A DNA stretch of 55,984 bases, taken from the NCBI GenBank assembly GCA_003339415.1, contig PDHQ01000233.1, positions 1 to 55,984 of the forward strand, written 5' to 3'. This DNA is from Ophiocordyceps camponoti-saundersi (nom. inval.). Taxonomy: Eukaryota; Ascomycota; Sordariomycetes; Hypocreales; Ophiocordycipitaceae. The position numbers were made by a program, and so were the translations under genes. Shown here one piece after another: positions 47,399 to 55,984 of this stretch (its first letter is position 1; each line of letters starts with the position of its first letter). The notes under the pieces are model-generated. The model did no database searches and was not told the origin of the DNA. It worked only from the letters and a program-made list of their open reading frames with translations.

Positions 47399-49250
47399 GT
47401 ATTTATACGCTAGTATACCTTATATAGCTTAGAACTATCTTATATATATCTTAAAAGGGGGAAAACCGGAGAGCTTAGAGTAGAACCCTCCCCTTAAGTA
47501 TTACCTTAGCTTTAAGTTAAACCTCGCTTATACCTAGTACTTTATATATATAATAAGTTAGGTATTAACTAATAATTTAAAAGCTAATATTTCCCCTAAA
47601 GTAAACTTCGCGGTAATAAGAGTATATATAAACTAAGTTTAATATAAAGTTTATATAGCTTACTTATTTTCTTAGCTATTATTATTATTATAAATTAAAT
47701 TTTTATATTTAATTAAAATAGCTTTAATAATCTAATTAATAAAAGCTTTATTAATATAGCTTAGAAATTTATAAAAGTTTTAGTATCTTATAATAAACCT
47801 TATAATAGCTAATTTAGAAAAATAGCTAGATTATTATAGCGGAGCTACGGATAAGTATAAAGTTAAAGTTAAAAAAAAGTATTATTATATTCGCTTTTTA
47901 GCGTTTCCGCCCCCACTATTACTAATTTCTAATTAGCGCTAAAAGGGGAGGAGAGGCGGTATATATAAAGTTTTAATTTATAAATTTTAAAAATTAAGTA
48001 ATATATATATTTTTCGCTTAATCTTATACTACTATTATTTTAAAATAAAGTTAATTTTACTTCAGGTAAAATTTTTAATAAAAAAAATAATAATATAATC
48101 TTTTCTAATAAATTATAAAATAAATAAATTTACTTTTTATATATAAAGTAGTAAAATACTTATTATATTATAGCTTTATTATATAATATTTAATAATATA
48201 TTTAAATTAGTAATATTTAAAATATTATTAAAGTTAAACTTTTAATATATATAATTTAGCGTTAAAAATCTTTACTTATATTATTATATTTTTATTATAA
48301 ACTTAGTTTATATCTACTATACTATTAATAATAATTATTAAAAAACTTTATTAAGTTTTAAAATAATATCTTTTTATATATAATTATATTACTTAGACCT
48401 TATTTAATAACTTAGTCTTTTTCTAAAAAGCTTCCTTATTACTTTATTATAAAGCTTACGCTAGTATTTTTTTTATAATAAAAATATAACTTTTATTAGT
48501 TTAATATACTTTTTCTCTAAAAATAATATAAAGCTATTCTAAATTAAACTAAAGCTTATAAATAATATCTTAGAATATTATTATAATATTATTATTAGGT
48601 AATTTCCTTATTATAAAAGCTTAACCTTATTTATAAAGTTTACGATTAATATTTATTATAATTATTTTAAGGCCTTAAACTTAAAATAAAGTAATAATAA
48701 AATTAAAATAAATTATTAGCTATTATTTATATTACTTAGGAATTTACTTTTTAATAATTTTCTTTAGCGCTTTAGCTATAATTTTAGCTTATATAAAAAA
48801 GTTTTGCTCCCCTTAAAGCTATAGAAAAAAAAGGAAACTATAGCTATAATAGCTAAAAAAATATTACTAACTAATAAAGTTAAAGTAAGGGGGGCGCCTC
48901 TCTAAACCTTTTTAAACTTCGCTATTTATTTAATAATTATTTATATAAAAATAAAAATATCTTTTTAAATAATCTTATTAATATTTACCTTAGCTTCTAA
49001 TAAAAAAATAAATATAATAAACTCTTAAGTTTAAAATTATTATAATTCGGAGTAAAGTTATATTCTAAGTAAAAAATTTTCGCGGTTATAATTAACTTAT
49101 ATAGCGTTACTCTCCTTTTTAAAATTACTTTAAGCGCAGCTTACTATTATTATAAAGTAATAAAGGAAGCGGAGTTTACTTATAATATAAAAATAAAAAG
49201 TTTATATTTATATTATTATAAGCGCGAAGTTTATAAAATATATAAAAGTT
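47399..49250 (-). mobile_element. R1.85 repeat, complete copy 3
   Basis: Complete minus-orientation copy from TTTATACGCTAGTATACC to ATAAAATATATAAAAGTT. No target duplication obvious. Confidence 0.87.
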
Positions 49251-50805
49251 AAAAGCTTTTTATATATTATATTATTTAACTATAAATATATAATAATTAT
49301 TATATTTCTTTAACTATTAATATATAATAAATCTTTAAATTATTTAATTATAAATATATAATAATATTTATATTTACTAAGCTTAAGTAAAAACCTTATA
49401 GATTAATATACTTTTAATATTATTTTTTAATATTTTTATAATATAATATTAGTTATATATTACTTATTTTTATACTTTATACGCTATAAATAAAGAAATA
49501 AGTATTAGCTATAATAAGAAAATTTATAGCTATATAAAGCTTATTTATTATAAACTGCTTATAATATACGCTTTAAGATAAGTAATTAAACTATTTATAA
49601 TATAATTAACTTTATTATTATTCCTAATACTTTAAACGCCTCTATTTTAATAAAATATATTATACTTAAAGCTATAAACTATATTTCTTATACTATTTAT
49701 AGTAAGATTATCTATATTTACTTTTATATTATTATTATAATTATATATTACTTTATTACCCGCTATAATAAAAATAGTAAGATATTTTCCTTTATTTTAT
49801 TTTTTTAATTTATATATTATATTATATTCTTATTATTCTTATTTTCCTTTTTAGTATTATAATACTTTTTATTATAATATATATTCTTTTATATATATTT
49901 AATATATATTATAATTCTCCTTTATTATTCTTATCTTATTCTTTTATTTTTTTCTTATCTTATATAAATTAATTTACTTTTTTATATATAAATCCCTAAT
50001 AATATTTCTTAATTTATAGCTAGATATAATTATTAAAGTTAATATAAAAAAGCTTTTAAGTATAATAATAGTTTTAAAAATAATATAAAGAGTTAATAAA
50101 GCTATTATAATTCTTTTTTAGCTTAAGAAGTTAATATAAGATATTTAATAATACTTTTATAAATCGCCTAACCTTTTATAATATTTTACTAGGATTTCCC
50201 CTTTTAAGATTTTACTTAGATTTTCTTTAAAAACTTTACCTTTACGCTTAGGAAATTACTAAGATTTTCTTTTAGGATTTCTTTATAATAACTCTTAAGA
50301 TTTTACTAAGATTTCTAACCGGATTTAATATTAAAATATACTTTTAAAAATCTTTAGATTTTACTAAGAAATCCTTATATGCTAAGAAACTACTATATAT
50401 TAAATTAGCTTAGTATTCTTCTAAATATAATTTAAATTCTTTTATAATTATTATTTTAATTTTTAAAAAACTTTTATTTATACTTATATTTTTTATAATA
50501 GCTAATTTATAATCTTATAACTAATAGCTAACTTATCTCCTTTTTTATATATTATATATTAATAGCTAAGTTAATATATATAACTATTAGTAAATTATAT
50601 ATATAAGTATATATTAATTATATATAAGTAAAAAGGCTAAAAATTAATAAGTAAGTAAAGTAAATATATATTTTATTATTAAAATATAAATAAATAAAAG
50701 CTAGCTAATATATAGCTTTTTTTTCTTTTTTATAAAAACGCTTATAATTATTAACGCTATTTATATTAAATTTAATCTATTAAATATATAATAATAATAA
50801 TTATT
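49251..50805. other. AT-rich interval with a degenerate direct repeat
   Basis: No identifiable gene. 49790-49980 is T/C-rich. At 50180-50375 a motif of the form AAGATTTTACTAAGATTTC recurs about five times at intervals of 30-60 bases (near 50183, 50210, 50255, 50298 and 50350). Otherwise nothing seen. Confidence 0.5.
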
Positions 50806-52655
50806 TATACGCTAGTATACCTTATATAGCTTAGAACTATCTTATATATATTTTAAAAGGGGGAAAAATTAAAAAACTTAGAGTAAAACCCTCCCCTTAA
50901 GTATTACCTTAGCTTTAAGTTAGACCCTGCTTATACTTAGTATTTTATATATTTAATAAGTTAAGTATTAACTAGTAATTTAGAAGCTAATATTTCCTCT
51001 TAAGCGGACTTTATAATAATAAGAGTATATATAAACTAAGTTTAATATAGAGTTTATATAGCTTACTTATTTTCCTAGCTATTATTATTATTATAAACTA
51101 AATTCCTATATTTAATTAAAGTAGCCTTAATAATCTAATTTATTAAAGCCTTACTAATATAGCTTAAAAATATATAAAAGTTTTATTATCTTAGAATAAA
51201 CCTTATAATAGCTAATTTTAAAAAATAGCCAAATTATTATAATAAAGCTATAAATAAATATAAAATTAAAATTAAAGGAGGAGGTATTATTATATTCGCT
51301 TTTTAGTATTTCTGCCCCGGCTATTATTAGTTTCTAATTAGCGCTAAAAGGGGAGAAGGGGCGGTATATATAGAGTTCCGGTCCGTAAACTTTTAAAGTT
51401 AAATAATATACGCGTTTTTCGCCTAGTTTTATATTACTTTTATTTTAAAGTAAAGTTAATTTTACTTAAAGTAAGATTTTTAATAAAAAAAGTAATAATA
51501 TAATTTCTTTTTATAAGCTATAAGGTAAGCGGACTTACCTTTTATATATAAAGCGGTAAAATACTTATTATATTATAGCTTTACTATATAATATTTAGTA
51601 ATATATTTAAATTATTAATATTTAAAATATTATTAAAGTTAAACTTTTAATATATATAATTTAGCGTTAAAAATCTCCGCTTATATTATTATATTTTTAC
51701 TATAAATTTAGTTTATATCTACTACGCTATTAATAATAACTATTAGAAAATTTTACTAAGTTTCGGAATAATATCTTTTTACGTATAATTATATTATTAA
51801 AATTTTATTCAATAATTTAATCTTTTTCTAAAAAGCTTCCTTATTACCTTATTATAAAGCTTACGCTAATACTTTTTTTATATTAAGAGTATAACTTTTA
51901 CTAATTAAGTATACTTTATTTTTAAAAATAATATAAAATTACCTTAAATTAAACTAAAGCTTATAAATAATATTTTAGAATATTATTATAATATTACTAT
52001 TAGGTAATTTCCTTATTATAAAAGCTTAGCTTTACTTATAAAGTTTATAATTAATATTTATTATAATCGCTTTAAGGTTTTAAACTTAGAGTAAAGTAGC
52101 TATAAAGTTAAAATAAATTATAAGCTAACGCTTATATTATTTAAAAACTTACTTTTTAATAGTTTTTTTTAGCGCTTTAGCTATAAATATAGCTTATATA
52201 AAAGAAATTCTACTCCTCTTAAAGCTATAAAAAAAAGAGGAAATTATAGCTATAATAGTAAAAAAAATATTACTAACTAATAAAGTTAAAGTAAGGAGGG
52301 CACCTCCTTAAACCCTTTTAAACTCTACTATTTATTTAATAATTATTTATATAAAAATAAAAATATTTTTTAAAATAATCTTATTAATATTTACTTTAGC
52401 TTTTAATAAGATAATAAGTATAGTAAACTTTTAAGTTTAAGATTATTATAATTTAAAGTAAAGCTATATTCTAAGTAAAAAATTTTTATAATTATAATTA
52501 ACTTATATAATATCGCCCTCCTTTTTAAAGTTACTTTAGGCGCGGCTAGCTATTATTATAAAGTAATAAAAAGAGTAGAGTTTACTTATAATATAAAAAT
52601 ATAAAGTTTATATCCGCGTTACTATAAGCGTAAAATTTATAAAATATATAAAAGT
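50806..52655 (-). mobile_element. R1.85 repeat, complete copy 4
   Basis: Complete minus-orientation copy, preceded on the left by an (ATA)n run. A candidate target duplication of about 11 bp (TTATATTAAAT) occurs near 50761-50771 and again at 52656-52668. Confidence 0.87.
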
Positions 52656-52786
52656 TTTATATTAAATATATTTACTTAAGCTTTTATTAAGCTAATATTT
52701 AACTAATATTATTATAATAAAAAAGTAAAAATTTAAAAAAAACTTATTATTTTAAATTAAATATATAAGTTAAATTATAATAAAAT
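52656..52786. other. AT-rich spacer
   Basis: Nothing identified. Confidence 0.4.
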
Positions 52787-53191
52787 TATAAAGGAAGCTT
52801 ATATAAAATATATTAAAAAAATAATAATAATTAAGTTTTAAAAAAAATAAAAATATATAAGTATAAAATATAAAAGTTTATTTTAAAAGTTATATTATTA
52901 ATAAAGTTAATTTTTACTAAATTATATAATTAAAAACTATTATAAATTATATATAAAGCGATTATATTTTAAAAGTAAACTTTTTATAATATAAACTATA
53001 AATTAAAAAGTTTAATTTAAAGTTTTAATATAGTTTAAAAACTTATTTTTATATTTAACTTTTTTATTATAATTAAAAGTATATTATATATTTTTTTAAA
53101 ATAATTTTATAATTTAGTTATAATAGCTTTATATTATTTATATAACTTTATAATTATTTTTTAAATATAATTATTTTAAAACTTTATTATA
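52787..53191. repeat. Solo LTR of gypsy family B
   Basis: 405 bp aligning over its length with 19601-20011, with the same ends (TATAAAGGAAGC and TTTATTATA). It is far more A/T-converted. No second LTR or interior lies nearby, so it is a solo LTR left by recombination. Same plus-strand orientation of the LTR as in the complete element. Confidence 0.88.
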
Positions 53192-53870
53192 AAAGTACTT
53201 TTATTAAAAATATTTTAAATAATAATTATAATAAAATAAATATTATTTTAACTTTAACTTAATATAAATTTAAAAAACTAATAATATAATTAAATTTTCT
53301 AACTTAAATATATATTATTTATATAAAACTTAATATTAGCTATTTATAATTATTATTAATATTATTAAAGTAAGAGCAGACCTTTATTTAAAAATTTAAA
53401 AATATAGCTTTAAGGTAGCACTTTTTAATAATTATTATAGCCGCTACTATTATTAATATTATCGCTAATATTATTATTATTATTATTATAAACTCCGCTA
53501 TTATTATTATTATTATTAAAAGCTTTTTTACTTTTTTTACTTTTAGCTTTATTATTACTTTTATTTTTACTTTAAGCTTTAAGTTTATTATTACCTTTAC
53601 TTTAATAAATATATTTATTATTATTATTATTATTATTTTTACTATTACTTTTTTTATTACTTTACCCCTTACCTTACTTATTTTAATAATTATCTCCTTA
53701 CTTATAATAAATACTTTAATATATATTAATATTAAAATATAAATTTTTTTTTAAAAAAATTATAATTATAATAATAAAAAAATATAAAAAATAAATATTA
53801 AAATAACTAATTTTATTAAAATATTAATTTAAATTATTATTATTATTATAATAAGTAAAAATTTTTAATA
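53192..53870. other. Spacer with ATT/TTA microsatellites
   Basis: Contains triplet runs at about 53470-53520 and 53608-53635 and T/A-rich simple sequence between. A short pocket at 53370-53420 keeps GAGCAGACC and GCAC, so it is less RIP-affected. No gene. Confidence 0.6.
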
Positions 53871-55732
53871 ACTTTTATATATTTTATAGATTCCGCGCTT
53901 ATAGCGATATAAATATAAACTTTTTATTTTTATATTATAAGCGGACTTCGCTCTTTTTATTACTTTATAATAATAGCTAATTATATTTAAAATAACTTTA
54001 AGAAAAAAAGTAATATTATATAAGTTAATTATAATTATAAAAATTCTTTATTTAAAATATAACTTTACTTTAAATTATAATATTTTTAACTTTAAAAGTT
54101 TATTATATTTATTACTTTATTAAAAGCTAAAGCTAATATTAATAAGATTATTTTAAGAGATATTTTTATCTTTATATAAGTAATTATTAAATAAGTAGCG
54201 GAGTCTAAAAGGGTTTAAGGAGGTGCCCCCTTTACTTTAATTTTATTAATTAATAATATCTTCTTAGCTATTATAGCTATAATTTCCTCTTTTTTCTATA
54301 GCTTTAAGGGGAGCGGAACTCCTTTAATATAAGCTATAGTTATAGCTAAAGCGCTAAAAAAAATTATCGAAAAGTAAGTTTTTAAATAATATAAGCGAAA
54401 GCTTATAATTTATTTTAATTTTATAGCTATTTTATTTTAAATTTAAAGCTTTAAAATAATTATAATAAATATTAATTATAGCTTTTATTAGTAAAGCTAA
54501 GCTTTTATAATAAGGAAATTACTTAATAATAATATTATAATAATATTCTAAAATATTATTTATAAGCTTTAGTTTAATTTAAAATAGCTTTATATTATTT
54601 TTAAAAAAAAGGTATACTTAATTAGCGAAAGTTATACTCTTATTATAAAATTAGTATTAGTATAAGCTTTATAATAAAGTAATAAGGAAGCTTTTTAGAA
54701 AAAAATAAAGTTATTAAATAAAGTTTTAATAATATAACTATATATAAAAAAATATTATTTTAAAACTTAGTAAATTTTTTTAATAATTATTAGTAATAGT
54801 ATAGCGAATATAAATTAAATTTATAATAAAAATATAATAATATAAATAAAAATCTTTAATATTAAATTATATATATTAAAAGTTTAACTTTAATAATATT
54901 TTAAATATTATTAATTTAAATATATTATTAAATATTATATAATAAAGCTATAATATAATAAGTATTTTATTACTTTATATATAAAAAGTAAGTTTATTTA
55001 TTTTATAGCTTATAAGAAAAGATTATATTATTACTTTTTTTATTAAAAATCTTACTTTAAGTAAAATTAACTTTATTTTAAAATAAAAATAATATAAGAT
55101 TAAGTAAAAAATATATATTACTTAACTTTAAAAGTTTATAAATTAAAACTTTATATATATTACTTTTTTTTCTTTTTTAGCGCTAATTAGAAATTAATAA
55201 TAGTTAAGGTAAAAACGCTAAAAAGTAAATATAATAATACCCCTTTTTTAACTTTAACTTTATACTTATTTATAGCTTTATTATAATAATTTAGCTATTT
55301 TTAAAACTAATTATTATAAAGTTTATTATAAGATAATAAAGCTTTTTTATATTTTTAAGCTATATTAATAAAGCTTTAATAAATTAAATTATTAAAGCTA
55401 TTTTAATTAAATATAAAAATTTAGTTTATAATAATAATAATAGCTAAAAAAATAAGTAAGCTATATAAACTTTATACTAAACTTAGTTTATATATACTTT
55501 TATTATTATAAAATTTATTTTAAAAAAAATATTAGCTTTTAAATTATTAATTAATATTTAATTTATTAAATATATAAAATATTAAATATAAGTAAAGTTT
55601 AACTTAAAATTAAAATAATATTTAAAAAAAGTTTTATTTTAAGTTTTTTAATTTTTCTCCTTTTTAAAATATATATAAACTAATTCTAAGCTATATAAAA
55701 TATATTAATATATAAAATTTTATTATTATTAT
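53871..55732 (+). mobile_element. R1.85 repeat, complete copy 5
   Basis: Complete sense-orientation copy from ACTTTTATATATTTTATAG to AAGCTATATAAAATATATT plus a short triplet tail. A candidate target duplication TAAAAATTTT flanks it (near 53856 and 55735). Confidence 0.87.
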
Positions 55733-55750
55733 AAAATAAAAATTTTAATA

Positions 55751-55826
55751 TTTTTTTAATTTTTATATATTATATAAATTAACTTAAATTTTTTTAATTT
55801 TTATATATTATATAAATTAGCTTAAA
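55751..55826. repeat. Two tandem copies of a 38-bp unit
   Basis: 55751-55788 and 55789-55826 are identical except for one A/G (TTAACTTAAA against TTAGCTTAAA). Confidence 0.9.
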
Positions 55827-55857
55827 TTTTTTTATTATTTATTATTTATAATTTTTA

Positions 55858-55984
55858 TATTTTATTTTATTTTATTTTATTTTATTTTATTTTATTTTAT
55901 TTTATTTTATTTTATTTTATTTTATTTTATTTTATTTTATTTTATTTTATTTTATTTTATTTTATTTTATTTTATTTTATTTTA
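55858..55984. repeat. 5-bp microsatellite (TTTTA)n
   Basis: About 25 perfect units, running off the right edge of the window. Confidence 0.95.

Noticed and set aside
1..55984. CRISPR arrays or bacterial operons
   Set aside because: No spaced palindromic repeats and no ribosome-binding or operon structure; the content is eukaryotic retroelements.

Overview
The window is a gene-free, extremely AT-rich block of the kind found in filamentous ascomycete fungi (Pezizomycotina). CpA and TpG are almost absent over the whole 56 kb, TpA is in great excess, and the surviving C and G sit mostly in CpG, CpC and CpT contexts. This is the signature of near-saturating repeat-induced point mutation (RIP, CpA to TpA on either strand). 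Nearly every ATG, TGG, Cys, His, Gln and Trp codon has been destroyed. I see no intact gene, tRNA or rRNA, and every coding region below is a relic. I cannot name the species.

The left part (1-12,554) opens with an 8-bp microsatellite. It then holds a full-length chromodomain Ty3/gypsy retrotransposon, here called family A (230-7144, 250-bp LTRs, 5-bp target duplication CTTAA). Next come a partial copy of a ~1.85-kb repeat ('R1.85') and a 5' piece of a second family-A copy on the minus strand. The middle-left part (12,555-18,719) holds a 9-bp satellite-like array, a complete R1.85 copy with a 17-bp target duplication, a truncated third family-A copy, a compact 1.8-kb element with 210-bp LTRs, and the 3' end of a Tad-like LINE.

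The centre (18,720-45,720) is a nest that can be unpacked from its target duplications. An outer R1.85 copy is split by a 23.2-kb insertion of a second chromodomain gypsy family B on the minus strand. Family B is itself split by a full-length 6.8-kb Tad-like LINE (14-bp duplication, between its RT and RNase H) and by a 7.3-kb Ty1/copia element (5-bp duplication AGTAA, inside its RNase H). Removing the copia element restores one continuous reading through the RNase H of B. A second R1.85 copy sits inside the right half of the outer one.

The right part (45,721-55,984) contains an unrecognised coding relic, three more R1.85 copies, a solo LTR of family B, trinucleotide microsatellites and a terminal (TTTTA)n array.

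The most interesting points are: (1) R1.85, a repeat that behaves like a retroposed element (long variable target duplications, (TAA)n tail) and shares its 3' terminus with the Tad-like LINE; (2) a compact LTR element whose LTR termini match those of family A; (3) a relic reading frame of more than 800 codons on the strand opposite to pol inside gypsy B; (4) a 16-bp duplication around gypsy B, unusually long for an LTR element; and (5) graded RIP damage that follows the nesting order.
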